64,000 nucleotides of DNA from Actinopolyspora lacussalsi subsp. righensis (GCF_900116555.1 NZ_FPAT01000002.1:186001-250000); one strand, 5' to 3'; shown: positions 36,170 through 46,920, counted from the stretch's first letter. Numbers and translations are program-made. The notes: generated by a model from the letters alone, not told the origin.

Positions 36170-36520
36170 ATGTCACCGTCCGCGCGCGTGTTGTTCCTGA
36201 TCGGCCTCTTGTCGATCCTAGTGGCCCTGTTCGCCGGGGCAGTGCTGCTCACGATGGACTACGTCGCGTGGATAGCGGGGACGATCGGCGCGGTCTCCAT
36301 CGCGGGAGGATTCGTGGCGAGGGCGCTCTCCCCGGACACCGGCGGCGGAAAGTCCACAGGGGACGGTGTTTCCCCCGGTGGCGGACGCCCCCGCGGTAGG
36401 TTCATCGGCAGATCGCTGCCGGGAGTGCGGGACCGCATCTGGCAACGACACCTCGAATCGAGAGGTGGGGACTCCGGTGACGAGCAGCAGAGTCCGGAAC
36501 AGGACTCCTCCCGCCCCTGA
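36170..36520 (+). CDS. Small membrane protein upstream of sepH
   Basis: A 116-residue protein with two N-terminal helices (VLFLIGLLSILVALFAGAVL and VAWIAGTIGAVSIAGGFVAR) and a soluble Gly/Asp/Gln-rich tail ending EQDSSRP. CACAAT lies seven bases before the ATG, so it is likely leaderless. It is convergent with sepH (stops 130 bp apart). No family recognised with confidence. Confidence 0.65.
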   Translation: MSPSARVLFLIGLLSILVALFAGAVLLTMDYVAWIAGTIGAVSIAGGFVARALSPDTGGGKSTGDGVSPGGGRPRGRFIGRSLPGVRDRIWQRHLESRGGDSGDEQQSPEQDSSRP

Positions 36521-36537
36521 ACCCGGCGCCCCCGAAT

Positions 36538-36567
36538 CCGGTATCGCTGACCCCGGTATCGCTGCCC
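36538..36567. repeat. 15-bp tandem duplication
   Basis: Two adjacent copies of CCGGTATCGCTG plus three variable bases lie between the convergent small membrane gene and sepH. Confidence 0.8.
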
Positions 36568-36649
36568 CCGTAGCCGCCCGCCCGAGCCCGGCCGGTTCGA
36601 CGCGCCGAACTCGTCGCACGTCGGCCGCCGGTCGCGGTCTCGCCGTCGG

Positions 36650-37654
36650 TCACCGGTTCGACCGCACGCCGAGCAGCACGTCCTCCCAGGAGGGGACGAT
36701 CGGGTGATTCTTGCGCCCCTCCCCGGTACCCGCGTCGTCCTCGATGTCCTCCCGGTCCGTCGCCACGTGTTCGGCCTCGTTGTCCGACCCTTCCAGGGGT
36801 TGTTCGGCCTCGGAGTCCTGGATCGCGTTTCCGAACTCGGCATCGTTCGACTGCGAGGTCGAGCCGAGTAGCGTCCCCGCTGTCATGGCGGGGATGTGGG
36901 CGGTTCCGACGGAACTCTCGGAGAGGTCGGGGTTGTTCTGCTCGGGCGCTCCTCCCAGCAGCGGAGTGGTGGTCTCCCGATCGCCGGAATGAACCTCCTC
37001 CTCGTCCGAGTGGTCCAGCTCGAGTGCTTCCCTGGCGAGCTCGGTGACCGGACGTACCGTGCGCAGTGGCCGGTTCGGAGTGGGATCGAGCAGATCGAGC
37101 GCGTCCTCGTCGAGCGCGGCGATCGTGCCCCCCTGCGCGCCGGGGTGGAACGTCCAGTGCGCGGTGTTCTCCGTGCGGCCGGCCTGCCAGCGCAGCGTGA
37201 CCACCCACTTGCTGTCCTCGCCGCGCCAGGCGTCCCAGCTGGTCTCGCCGTAGTCCTGCCCCCGCATCCCGAAGGTCTGCGAGATGATCTCGCCGAGTGT
37301 CTGTACGTCCGGCCCGTCCTCGCGGATCGGATGTGCCTGCTGGGCCTTCTCGGCGACCTGGGCCCGTTCCAGTAATACCGGGTAGGCGTAGCGCTCCACG
37401 CGTTGCTGCGGAATGCCGGCCTCAGCGGCGACTTCCTCGACGGAAGCGCCCGCACGAACCCGCGTCTGGATCTCGCGCGGCCGCATCTGGGCTTCCAGCT
37501 CGATCTGTACCTGCCCGAGACGGGTGAGGTCACCGCGGGCCGCGGCGCGGAGTCGCTCGTCGGCAGGCACCGCGAAGCGTTCGCCGTTGTCGGGATCCTC
37601 ACACACGACGGTCTCGCCGTCCTCTTCGAGCCCGACCACTCGCAGCGCTCGCAT
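36650..37654 (-). CDS. sepH: SepH, FtsZ-interacting cell-division regulator
   Basis: A 334-residue actinobacterial division protein that stimulates FtsZ assembly. The N-terminal region (MRALRVVGLEEDGETVVCED) and the HTH-like helical segment (RVRAGASVEEVAAEAGIPQQRVERYAYPVLLERAQVAEKAQ in pieces) with the WDAWRGEDSKWVVTLRW motif are SepH hallmarks. The C-terminal 100 residues are disordered and strongly acidic, and the end NHPIVPSWEDVLLGVRS is the conserved C-terminal tail. Rv0883c by position. Confidence 0.93.
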   Translation of the reverse strand: MRALRVVGLEEDGETVVCEDPDNGERFAVPADERLRAAARGDLTRLGQVQIELEAQMRPREIQTRVRAGASVEEVAAEAGIPQQRVERYAYPVLLERAQVAEKAQQAHPIREDGPDVQTLGEIISQTFGMRGQDYGETSWDAWRGEDSKWVVTLRWQAGRTENTAHWTFHPGAQGGTIAALDEDALDLLDPTPNRPLRTVRPVTELAREALELDHSDEEEVHSGDRETTTPLLGGAPEQNNPDLSESSVGTAHIPAMTAGTLLGSTSQSNDAEFGNAIQDSEAEQPLEGSDNEAEHVATDREDIEDDAGTGEGRKNHPIVPSWEDVLLGVRSNR

Positions 37655-37867
37655 AAGTGCCTCCCCGCGCCTCCCACTGATTTTAGATCACCAAGCTATA
37701 ACGATAACTCGGCGGGGGGTCTCCGTGGGACGGACGCGCCGAGTGTCGTAACGATGATCCTGCCGAACGGGTGTACCCCGTCGCATCCGTGGAAATACCT
37801 TGATTCCACATCGAGTTCTGTCGCGGATTTCACGTCGAGTCCTGTCGCGCCTCCCGACGAACGGCAG

Positions 37868-37900
37868 CCGGGGCATCCGCGCGGAAAGCGGATGCCCCGG
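37868..37900 (-). terminator. Terminator of the PepSY gene
   Basis: CCGGGGCATCCGC pairs exactly with GCGGATGCCCCGG around GCGGAAA, just beyond the PepSY stop. Confidence 0.8.
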
Positions 37901-37913
37901 CACGCCCGAGCGC

Positions 37914-38357
37914 TCAGTCGTCCCGGTCCTCCTCGTAACCGACCACGTCACCGTCGTGCGCGTCCACTGTGACCTCGTACTCGGTGTTCGCCTTCCGAAG
38001 CTCCAGCTCCCACTCGAGGCCGTAGCAGCGATCCAGCTCCACACCCGTCACCCGTGCCCCGGGAACCCGCTCCAAGGCCGTGCTGCGCGCCCGTTCGCCG
38101 TCGATCCCCGGTTCCTCCGACGTGCAGTCCCTCGGCGAGGGGCCACGGTAGCCGTTCCACGGCCCGGTGTGGACCTCGTCCCGATCAGGGCCGGTGTACC
38201 TCGGCGCGGGCACGTCCCGCGTCACCGGGGAACCTCCCACCGGCGAGGCGGTTCCCCACCGCTCGCCCCCGCTTCCGAAAGCCGCGGCGGTACCGCCGAG
38301 GGCGAGCACCCCGCCGGCGATCGCCACCGCCACGATCGACTTCTTGACACCCGGCAA
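37914..38357 (-). CDS. Exported PepSY-domain protein
   Basis: A 147-residue protein with an N-terminal signal (VKKSIVAVAIAGGVLALGGTAAA) and a C-terminal PepSY domain (about 85-147; GERARSTALERVPGARVTG, YEVTVDAHDGDVVGYEEDRDD), a fold that inhibits proteases or senses envelope state. The tail is very acidic. A TTG start at 38357 has GGAGAACGAAG upstream. It lies downstream of the histidine kinase on the same strand but 270 bp apart, and may be a target of that system. Confidence 0.82.
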   Translation of the reverse strand: MPGVKKSIVAVAIAGGVLALGGTAAAFGSGGERWGTASPVGGSPVTRDVPAPRYTGPDRDEVHTGPWNGYRGPSPRDCTSEEPGIDGERARSTALERVPGARVTGVELDRCYGLEWELELRKANTEYEVTVDAHDGDVVGYEEDRDD

Positions 38358-38629
38358 CTTCGTTCTCCTCTCCCGGTGAACCCGGACGACTGTCGCTGCC
38401 GGAGTACAAGGTCGCAGCGCGGAAGCTAAGCGGTCCCTACCCGAACGCTAAAACCGGGTTAAGAAGGAAGTGACCGGGTTCGTCGTCGGACGGGCGTTCC
38501 CGCGCGGCGGGCACGGTGGCGTTCTCGACGAAACACCGCCTGTTCCCGACCAGACGCCCCGCCGTGGGGCCGAATGACGATGAGTCGGCCGGTGTCCGTC
38601 AGACGGGGAGGACTTCTCCCGGAACGGAC

Positions 38630-39922
38630 TCACACCTCGGGCACGCCGAAGTCCACGACCACCCGTGCTCCCCCGCGCGCACCGCTGCCCAGTGTCACCG
38701 AACCCCCGGAGTCACCCGCGGCGCGTCGCACGATGTCCAGCCCGAGACCGCTGGAGCCGCTGCCGCTGGCTCCTCGGTGCAGCGGATCCGCGGACAGCTC
38801 CGACTCGCCGAAACCGGCACCGTCGTCCGCGATCACCAGCCGCACGAGTCCCTCGGCCGCGAACAGCCGCACGTCGAATCCAACGCCCTCCTCGGTGTGG
38901 GCGAAAACATTGCCCAGCAACGCGTCGACGCAGTCGGCCAGTTCCGATGCCTCCACAGCCACCCGCAACGGCCCACGTGCGATCTCCACCCGCATCTCGC
39001 GCTCGGTGTCCTCGGCCAGCACCGACCAGAAGTCCATCCGCTCGGAGACGACGATCACCGCGTCACAACCGGGCGGGGCGGCCCTCGCGGAACCACGTTT
39101 GCCCGCTTGCTCGATTATCCGGGTGACCGCTCGCTGCAACGTGTCCACGTGCTCGGTGATGCGCTCGGACTCCGAGCGGTCCCGCAGCGCCTCCGCGTCC
39201 AGCCGCAGCGACATCAGCGGGGTGCGCAACCGGTGCGAAAGGTCGGCCACGTGCTCCCGCTCGGCCGCCAGCAGCTCGCGGATGCGCCCGGCGAGATGGT
39301 TCAGCGCCGTCGCCACCTCCCGCATCTCCGGGGGAGACTCGATCCGTGCCCGGGCGTTCAGCTCCCCGCTCGCCAGGCGGTGGGAAACCCCGGAGAGTTC
39401 CTTGGTGGGGCGCACCAGGGAACGCGCCAACCGGTCCGCGACCAGTACGCTCAGTCCCAGCAGGACCACGCCGAGCCCCGCGAGCAGCAGCCACGCGCGG
39501 TGCACCCCGCGCAGCAGCTCCCGCTCACCGACCGCGCTGCGGATCACCGCTCGTCCTCCCGAGGAGTCGCCCACCGAGACCAGTACGGCGACCCCGTCGT
39601 CGGTGTCCACGGTCAGGCTGCGCCCCCTGGCCGCCAGCCGCACGGCCTGGGTCCGCGCGGCCTCCGCGCCGAGCCTGGTGTCGTCCGCCAGGAAGACGGT
39701 GAGCGGGAACCTTCCCTGGGCGTTGGCACGTTGCACGCTCAGTTCGAGGGTGGACCTGTCCGCGGTGCCCACCACCGAGGTCAGGGCCTGCGCCTCGGTG
39801 GTCGCGGTGTTCACCGCCCGGTCGAAAGCCACTGTCCGCACCAGAACGGCCAGCGGCATGAGGAAGGCCACCAGCACCAGGGTTGTGGTGGCGGCCACCA
39901 GCAGCGCGATGCGTCGGCGCAT
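38630..39922 (-). CDS. Two-component sensor histidine kinase
   Basis: A 430-residue membrane kinase. TM1 lies at residues 6-26 and TM2 near 145-165, with an extracytoplasmic loop between. HAMP follows (RLARSLVRPTKELSG). The H-box is ADLSHRLRTPLMSLRLDAEAL near 245. The ATPase domain shows the N-box DALLGNVFAHTEEG, G1 ADDGAGFGE and G2 SGLGLDIVRR. The start overlaps the regulator's stop (TGATG). The sensed signal is unknown. Confidence 0.93.
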   Translation of the reverse strand: MRRRIALLVAATTTLVLVAFLMPLAVLVRTVAFDRAVNTATTEAQALTSVVGTADRSTLELSVQRANAQGRFPLTVFLADDTRLGAEAARTQAVRLAARGRSLTVDTDDGVAVLVSVGDSSGGRAVIRSAVGERELLRGVHRAWLLLAGLGVVLLGLSVLVADRLARSLVRPTKELSGVSHRLASGELNARARIESPPEMREVATALNHLAGRIRELLAAEREHVADLSHRLRTPLMSLRLDAEALRDRSESERITEHVDTLQRAVTRIIEQAGKRGSARAAPPGCDAVIVVSERMDFWSVLAEDTEREMRVEIARGPLRVAVEASELADCVDALLGNVFAHTEEGVGFDVRLFAAEGLVRLVIADDGAGFGESELSADPLHRGASGSGSSGLGLDIVRRAAGDSGGSVTLGSGARGGARVVVDFGVPEV

Positions 39923-40620
39923 CAGCGGCCACCGGCGTCGTCCGGAGCGGTCAGCAGCACTCCCGCGCCGCGCACCGTGTGCAGGTAGCGCGCGTCACGC
40001 GCGGTCTCACCGAGTTTGCGGCGCAACCAGGACACGTGCACGTCCACGGTTTTGTCCGCGCCCCCGTAGGGGAGTTGCCACACCTCGGTGAGCAGTTCCC
40101 GCTTGCTCACCACTTGTCCGGCCCGCGCCGCGAGGTAGTGCAGCACGTCGAACTCCCTCGGATTGAGATCCAGCGCTGTCCCGTCCAGGGTCGCCGAACG
40201 CGCGGCGGGGTCCATCCGCAGTCCGCCCACCACGAGCACCTCGGGTCTGCCGGGACCCGCGCCGTCTCTGCGCAGCACCGCGCGGATCCGGGCATCCAAC
40301 TGCCCCACACCGAACGGTTTGACGACGTAGTCGTCGGCTCCCGAGTCCAGCACGGACACGATCTCGTCCTCGGCCCCGCGCGCGGTGGCCACGATCACCG
40401 GGACCCGGCTGGCCGCGCGCAGCATCCGCAGCAGCTCCCGGCCGTCCAGATCCGGCAGACCGATGTCCAGCACCACGATGTCGGGTTTGTGCGCCACGAT
40501 CCGGTTCAGGGCGTCCATCGCGGTGATCGCTGAGGTGACCGCGTGCCCGCGCTCACCCAGTCCGCTGCTCAACGACGTGCGAAGAGCCGAATCGTCCTCG
40601 ACAAGCAGCACCTGCGCCAC
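39922..40620 (-). CDS. OmpR-family response regulator
   Basis: A 232-residue regulator. The receiver domain has acidic pocket VEDDSAL, phosphoacceptor Asp near 52 (IVVLDIGLPDLDG), and lysine in YVVKPF. The C-terminal winged helix (about 130-225) has LNPREFDVLHYLAARAGQVVSKRELLTEVW and DVHVSWLRRKL. A GTG start has no strong Shine-Dalgarno; TACCGT six bases upstream suggests leaderless transcription. Start codons of this gene and the divergent 40669 gene are about 48 bp apart. Confidence 0.94.
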   Translation of the reverse strand: MAQVLLVEDDSALRTSLSSGLGERGHAVTSAITAMDALNRIVAHKPDIVVLDIGLPDLDGRELLRMLRAASRVPVIVATARGAEDEIVSVLDSGADDYVVKPFGVGQLDARIRAVLRRDGAGPGRPEVLVVGGLRMDPAARSATLDGTALDLNPREFDVLHYLAARAGQVVSKRELLTEVWQLPYGGADKTVDVHVSWLRRKLGETARDARYLHTVRGAGVLLTAPDDAGGR

Positions 40621-40668
40621 CGTTGCACGGTAACCGGATCGTCGTCCCGGCTTGGCATAGTGGGGCTC

Positions 40669-41130
40669 ATGAGACCTCCCACCGGAAGGGGCCGCACGGC
40701 GCTGGCCGTGCTGGGGTGGTGCTGCGCCGCCGCGCTCGCGGTGGGGGTGGGACTGGCCGCGGTCTCCGCTCTGGGGCGCGGCATCCTCGACGGTGGACCG
40801 CCGATGACCTCCCCGGAACAGGTGCGACGAGAGCTCGCACGTCCCGCTCCCAGTACGACGGGGGGAGGTGCCGAGCAGCCGGATGCCGACGGCGCTGGTT
40901 CGGCGGAGGTGGACCGGACGCCGGGAGGAACGGTGACTGCCGGTTGTTCCCCGGGCGAGTTGGCCTCGTTGCGCTCCTGGAGCCCGGCCCAGGGGTTCCG
41001 TGCCCGGGAGGTACGGGACGGTCCGGTCGAGGAAGCCGAACTCACCTTCGAGTCCGAGGACACGGAAGTGGAGATCACCGTGGTTTGTGACGGCACTAGG
41101 CCGCTGATCTCCACCGAGATCGATCAGTGA
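40669..41130 (+). CDS. Membrane-anchored hypothetical protein
   Basis: A 153-residue protein with one N-terminal helix (LAVLGWCCAAALAVGVGLAAVSAL), a Gly/Pro/Thr-rich linker and a C-terminal acidic beta segment (AELTFESEDTEVEITVVCDG) with two cysteines (AGCSPGE, VVCDG). CATAGT eight bases before the ATG suggests a leaderless promoter. Divergent from the two-component system, so it may be a target or accessory sensor. Unrecognised family. Confidence 0.65.
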   Translation: MRPPTGRGRTALAVLGWCCAAALAVGVGLAAVSALGRGILDGGPPMTSPEQVRRELARPAPSTTGGGAEQPDADGAGSAEVDRTPGGTVTAGCSPGELASLRSWSPAQGFRAREVRDGPVEEAELTFESEDTEVEITVVCDGTRPLISTEIDQ

Positions 41131-41179
41131 ACGGGGGGCCGAGGTGGTTCGCCCCCGCCCGGGGAAGTCTGCACGTCCC

Positions 41180-41215
41180 GTTCCCCCGGGGAGGCTCGGA
41201 CCGCCCCGGGGGAAC
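41180..41215. terminator. Bidirectional terminator between convergent genes
   Basis: GTTCCCCCGGGG pairs exactly with CCCCGGGGGAAC. It lies between the membrane-anchored hypothetical and serC, which converge. Confidence 0.85.
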
Positions 41216-41226
41216 GCGCGCCCGGA

Positions 41227-42597
<1,371 letters not shown>

Positions 42598-42667
42598 TCA
42601 CCCGAGCGAAACCGACCGGCGCGACCGTCCCCGTCCGGCCGGAACACCGGCTGAGACCGGAAAAGGG

Positions 42668-43234
42668 CTACGATCCCCCGGAACTCGCGCTGTGATCCGT
42701 ATCATACTCGTGGAGCCGGTCGATCAGGTCGGCGCGGGCCCGGGCCACCCTGGAACGGATCGTGCCGGTGCGGCAGCCCGCCACCTCGGCGGTCTCCTCG
42801 TAGCTGAGCCCGACCAGCTGGGTCAGCACGAAGGCCTCCCTGCGCCGTTCGTCGAGGGCCTCCAGCGCGCTGCGCAGCGCGTATCCCTCCGGTATCGAGA
42901 GGCTTCGCGGTTGGACCCGTTCCGCCGCGAGCTGCCAGTCGTCGATGTCGGCCGTGCGTGGGCGGCGGTCGCGGTGCCGGATGTGGTCGGCGGCGACCCT
43001 GCGAGCTATCGACAGCAGCCAGGTGCGCGCCGAGGAGCGGCCGCGGTAGCTGGCCAGCGAGCGGAACGCGCGCAGGTAGCACTCCTGGGTGAGATCCTCC
43101 GCGACGTGCGCGTCCGCCAGATGCCGCAGCAACTGCCAGACCTGACGCTGCGTGCCGTGCACGAACCTGGTCGCGGCGTCGGTGTCCCCCTGTTTCGCCG
43201 CCAGCGCGCAGCGTGTGAGTTCCTGGTCGTCCAC
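42668..43234 (-). CDS. ECF RNA polymerase sigma factor (SigC-like)
   Basis: A 188-residue sigma-70 family factor with only regions 2 and 4. Region 2: EDLTQECYLRAFRSLASYRGR and RTWLLSIARRVAADHIRHRDRR. Region 4: ALDERRREAFVLTQLVGLSYEETAEVAGCRTGTIRSRVARAR (in pieces). GTG at 43234 is preceded by GATATT seven bases upstream, so probably leaderless. It is divergent from a zinc-finger anti-sigma and a copper-type P-ATPase. In M. tuberculosis SigC governs copper acquisition genes (known); a parallel here is inferred from the neighbours. Confidence 0.9.
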   Translation of the reverse strand: MDDQELTRCALAAKQGDTDAATRFVHGTQRQVWQLLRHLADAHVAEDLTQECYLRAFRSLASYRGRSSARTWLLSIARRVAADHIRHRDRRPRTADIDDWQLAAERVQPRSLSIPEGYALRSALEALDERRREAFVLTQLVGLSYEETAEVAGCRTGTIRSRVARARADLIDRLHEYDTDHSASSGGS

Positions 43235-43426
43235 GCCCAATATCCAATGAACTTCGGGCCCGGGCCCGCTGCCACGGTTGTTCGGCTCACTCGACCACGT
43301 AAGCCGCGGTGATGCCGACTCGGCGGGCGTGAACCGTCGTTACCGTGAGAGCACGATACGCGTGTCCCCTCGATCTTCGGCACGGGAGCCGGGAACTACC
43401 GGGAGGTCACCGACGACCAGCACGGT

Positions 43427-44182
43427 GTGGACTGCGTGACGAGTGTCGAGATCCTCTCCGCCGAGCTCGACGGGGCGGCCACCGAGGAGCAGCGTCGACT
43501 GGTGCGGCAGCACCTGGCGGGCTGTGCCGAGTGCGAACGGCGCCGAGCGGGTTTCGACGAGTTGCACCGGGCGGTGCGGATCATGCCCGCCGAGCCCGGC
43601 CCCGACGTCACCGGAGCCGTGCTGCCGGCCCTGCGGCCCCGGTTGCTGGACCGGCTGCGCGGTGCGGCGGGGAGGCGACCGCGAACCGCCCTGCGCTGGT
43701 TGCTGGCACTGGTGGCGGTGGTTCAGTTGGGGGTGGCCCTGCTGCAGCTCACCGGCGTCGGAGTTCGCGTGGGCGACGGGGCCCGGTCGACGATGCCGCA
43801 CATCGATCACGAGACGGGCGCCTGGAACGCCGCGGTGGCGGTCGCGTTGGCCTGGGTGGCGCTGCGTGCCAGGCACGCGGCCGCGCACCTGCCGGTGCTG
43901 GCGAGTTTCACCGGCGTGCTCGGCGCGTTGTGCCTGGTGGATCTGGTCACCGGCCGCGTCGGCCCCGAACGGGTGATTTCACACCTGCCGGTGTTGCTCG
44001 GGCTGGTACTGGTGGCGGTGCTGGCGCTGCTGCACGGCTCGGACCGGGTGCCCGCGAGCGGAAGCCGGTCCCCCGGCGACGGTGCCGAGCGCGGGGTGGC
44101 GGAGGACACCGCCACGAGCGCGCTCGACGGGGGGAGGACCGAATCGTCCCCGCCGCCCGTGGCGTACCGGGAGAGCGCGTGA
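43427..44182 (+). CDS. Zinc-finger (zf-HC2) membrane anti-sigma-like protein
   Basis: A 251-residue protein. The N-terminal zinc-finger has Cys3, then HLAGCAEC near 29-36 (the HxxxCxxC signature). It is followed by four to five transmembrane segments (WLLALVAVVQLGVALLQL, AAVAVALAWVALRA, VLGALCLVDLVTG, PVLLGLVLVAVLALLHG) and a disordered tail. GTG at 43427 keeps the N-terminal cysteine; GTG 43436 would lose it. Divergent from the ECF sigma gene and upstream of the P-ATPase, it probably restrains that sigma factor. Confidence 0.85.
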   Translation: MDCVTSVEILSAELDGAATEEQRRLVRQHLAGCAECERRRAGFDELHRAVRIMPAEPGPDVTGAVLPALRPRLLDRLRGAAGRRPRTALRWLLALVAVVQLGVALLQLTGVGVRVGDGARSTMPHIDHETGAWNAAVAVALAWVALRARHAAAHLPVLASFTGVLGALCLVDLVTGRVGPERVISHLPVLLGLVLVAVLALLHGSDRVPASGSRSPGDGAERGVAEDTATSALDGGRTESSPPPVAYRESA

Positions 44183-44255
44183 GACGTGACGGACGGCATG
44201 GTTCAAGCTGGAGGGAGTTTCGCCGGTCGCGGTGAACCGCACGAAAGGTGGTCGG

Positions 44256-46541
44256 ATGACGACGTCCGCGGACACCTCAACCGAGTCCGCCGAACAGCGA
44301 CGCGGCTCCGCCGAACAGCGACGCAGCGTCGAGCTGGCCGTCAGCGGCATGACCTGTGCGGCGTGCGCCAACAGGGTGGAGCGCAAGCTCAACAAACTCG
44401 ACGGTGTGCACGCCAGCGTCAACTACGCCGCCGCCCGTGCCAGCGTCACCGCCCCGGCGGGCGCCGCCGACGAGTTGCTGACCGAGACGGTGACCAAGGC
44501 AGGCTACGGGGCCGAGGTGCTGCGCCCAGCCGAGGAGAGCCCGGACGACTCCCGTGCCCGGCTGCGCGACCTGTGGCGCAGGCTCGTCGTCTCGGTCGTG
44601 CTGTTCGTGCCGCTGGCCGACCTGGCGATCCTGTTCACGGTGCTTCCCGAAGCCCGCTTCCCCGGTTGGCAGTGGCTGATCATCGTGCTCGCGCTTCCCG
44701 TGGCGGGCTGGGCCGCCTGGCCGTTCCACCGCGCCGCGCTGCGCAACGCCCGGCACGGTTCCTCCTCGATGGACACGCTGGTCTCCATCGGGATCACCGC
44801 GGCGAGCGTGTGGTCGCTCTACGCGATGTTCGCGCCGAGCGCCGCGCCCGCCGACGCCTCCGGGCTGTGGCTGCTGCTCAACACCGACGGTGCCGCTTAC
44901 CTGGAAGTGGCGGCCGGAGTGACCACCTTCGTGCTGGCCGGGCGCTACTTCGAGGCCAAGGCGCAGCGCAGAGCGGGCGGCGCGTTGCGCGCCCTCGCCC
45001 GGCTCGGAGCCAAGACCGCTCTGGTGCGGGACGAGGACGGCACGCACCGGGAGGTGCCGGTCGAACGACTGCGGGTCGGGGATCGGTTCGTCACCCGCCC
45101 AGGCGGAACCATCGCCACCGACGGGCGCGTGGTGCGTGGCGGAGCCGCCGTGGACCGCAGCTCGATGACCGGGGAGTCGGTGCCCGCCGAGGTCGTCGAG
45201 GGCGACGAGGTCACCGGAGGAACCACGGTCGCCACCGGCTGGTTGCTCACCGAGGCGACCAGGGTCGGTCGGGACACCCAGCTCGCGGGGATGATGCGAC
45301 TGGTCGAACAGGCGCAGAGCGGCAAGGCCGCCGTCCAGCGGTTGGCCGATCGGATCTCGGCCTACTTCGTGCCCGCCGTGCTCGGGCTGGCCGTGCTGAC
45401 GTTGCTCGGCTGGCTGCTGCTCGGCGGCTCGGCCGAGCGCTCCTTCACGGCCGCGCTCTCGGTGCTGGTCATCGCGTGTCCGTGCGCGCTGGGACTGGCC
45501 ACGCCGACCGCGCTGATGGCCGCTTCCGGACGTGGTGCGCAGCTCGGCATCTTCCTCAAGGGGTATCAGGCCCTGGAGTCCACCAGGACGGTCGACACGG
45601 TGGTGTTCGACAAGACCGGCACGGTCACCACCGGCAGCATGACCCTCGGGGAGGTGTACTGCGTCGCCGGTGTGGCGCGGTCCGAGGTGCTTCGACTGGT
45701 GGGCGGACTGGAGCACGCCTCCGAACACGCGGTCGCCGCCGCGATCACCTCCGCCGCGCGCGCCGAGCTCGGGGAGGGCGTGGAACTGCCCGCTGTCGAG
45801 GGGTTCGCCAACGATCCCGGACTGGGCGCGCACGGCGAGGTGGACGGACACCACATGCTGGCGGGCAGGGCGAAGCTGTTCACCGACAACGGGATCACCG
45901 TTCCGGAGGACGTGCGGCGACACCACGCGGAGTGGCAGCACGGCGGGAGGACCACCGTCCTCGTCGCGCGGGACGGAGTCGTGGTGGCGGTGCTCGGACT
46001 CGCCGACGCGGTCAAGCCCTCGGCCCCGGCCGCTGTGGCCGAGCTGCGGCGGCTCGGGATGCGGACCGTGCTGTTGACCGGTGACAACGAGGCCACGGCT
46101 CGTTCCGTCGCCGAGGAGGTGGGGATCGGCGAGGTCGTCGCCGACGTGCTCCCGGACCAGAAGGTCGAGGCGATCGAAGGACTGCGCGCCGAAGGGCGCC
46201 GGGTGGCGATGGTCGGCGACGGGGTCAACGACGCGCCCGCACTGGCCACGGCGGAACTGGGGCTCGCGGTGGGGGCGGGCACGGATGTGGCCATCTCGGC
46301 GGCCGATCTCATCCTGGTCCGCGAGGAGCTGACGGCGGTGCCGGACTCCGTGAAACTCGCCAGGCGGACGCTCGGCACCATCCGGGGCAACCTGGTTTGG
46401 GCGTTCGGCTACAACCTGGCCGCCGTGCCGCTGGCCGTGTGCGGACTGCTCAACCCGCTGATCGCGGGCGCGGCCATGGCGCTGTCCTCGGCCTTCGTCG
46501 TCTCCAACAGTCTGCGGTTGCGCCGGTTCACCCCCGCGTGA
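44256..46541 (+). CDS. Copper-type P1B ATPase (CtpB/CopA-like)
   Basis: A 761-residue metal pump. An N-terminal HMA domain has GMTCAACANRVERKLNK (CxxC). The membrane metal motif is CPC in VIACPCALGLATPTALM, typical of Cu(I) pumps. Cytosolic signatures are TGESVPAEV, DKTGTVTTGSM (phosphorylated Asp), HP-like and GDGVNDAPAL. The N terminus has a duplicated heptapeptide SAEQRRG/S made by a 21-bp repeat (44286-44327). AAAGGTGG precedes the ATG at 44256. It follows the anti-sigma gene and may share its transcript. Confidence 0.92.
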   Translation: MTTSADTSTESAEQRRGSAEQRRSVELAVSGMTCAACANRVERKLNKLDGVHASVNYAAARASVTAPAGAADELLTETVTKAGYGAEVLRPAEESPDDSRARLRDLWRRLVVSVVLFVPLADLAILFTVLPEARFPGWQWLIIVLALPVAGWAAWPFHRAALRNARHGSSSMDTLVSIGITAASVWSLYAMFAPSAAPADASGLWLLLNTDGAAYLEVAAGVTTFVLAGRYFEAKAQRRAGGALRALARLGAKTALVRDEDGTHREVPVERLRVGDRFVTRPGGTIATDGRVVRGGAAVDRSSMTGESVPAEVVEGDEVTGGTTVATGWLLTEATRVGRDTQLAGMMRLVEQAQSGKAAVQRLADRISAYFVPAVLGLAVLTLLGWLLLGGSAERSFTAALSVLVIACPCALGLATPTALMAASGRGAQLGIFLKGYQALESTRTVDTVVFDKTGTVTTGSMTLGEVYCVAGVARSEVLRLVGGLEHASEHAVAAAITSAARAELGEGVELPAVEGFANDPGLGAHGEVDGHHMLAGRAKLFTDNGITVPEDVRRHHAEWQHGGRTTVLVARDGVVVAVLGLADAVKPSAPAAVAELRRLGMRTVLLTGDNEATARSVAEEVGIGEVVADVLPDQKVEAIEGLRAEGRRVAMVGDGVNDAPALATAELGLAVGAGTDVAISAADLILVREELTAVPDSVKLARRTLGTIRGNLVWAFGYNLAAVPLAVCGLLNPLIAGAAMALSSAFVVSNSLRLRRFTPA
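44286..44327. repeat. 21-bp tandem duplication in the P-ATPase gene
   Basis: Two adjacent copies begin TCCGCCGAACAGCGACGC and differ at one base near the end; they encode SAEQRRG and SAEQRRS in frame. Confidence 0.9.
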
Positions 46542-46920
46542 AATCGCTCCCCGGAGTGTCCGGTTCGGGGAGCCCCGCCTCGGGGTTCCCTCCGGGGAGG
46601 TTCCGGGGTGTCTGGGGGCTTTCCCGGAAGCGGTTCACGAGTTCGATCCGTTTACTGGGGACAGTGCACAGCGGAGAGTCGCGAAGTCCCGCGGAGCGGG
46701 TTCCGGAGGTCGGAACCCGCCCCGGCGAATCCGCGTCGAGTGGATCAGCCGAGGGCCTCGCCGCGCGCTCTCGGTGCTGTCGCTCGCCCGAGGTGGTCGT
46801 AGGGCTCGACAACCGGGCTGTTCCCTAGCGCGTCTTCCGAACGTCACGCGTGGCCCTCCGTGTCCGGAGCGTCACGTTAGAGTCAGTTTCGCAATTCAGA
46901 TACCACAATGGGGGAATCAC
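46542..46920. other. Gap after the P-ATPase gene
   Basis: No gene is seen. A hairpin at 46696-46720 (GCGGGTTCCG and CGGAACCCGC, loop GAGGT) could terminate the P-ATPase transcript. The last 60 bases are the upstream region of the ABC ATPase gene. Confidence 0.5.

Noticed and set aside
43235-43426. ECF-type promoter (GGGAAC or TGAACC with CGATAC) for the anti-sigma/P-ATPase operon
   Set aside because: Candidate hexamers exist but spacings of 14 or 18 and poor -10 matches do not allow a confident call.
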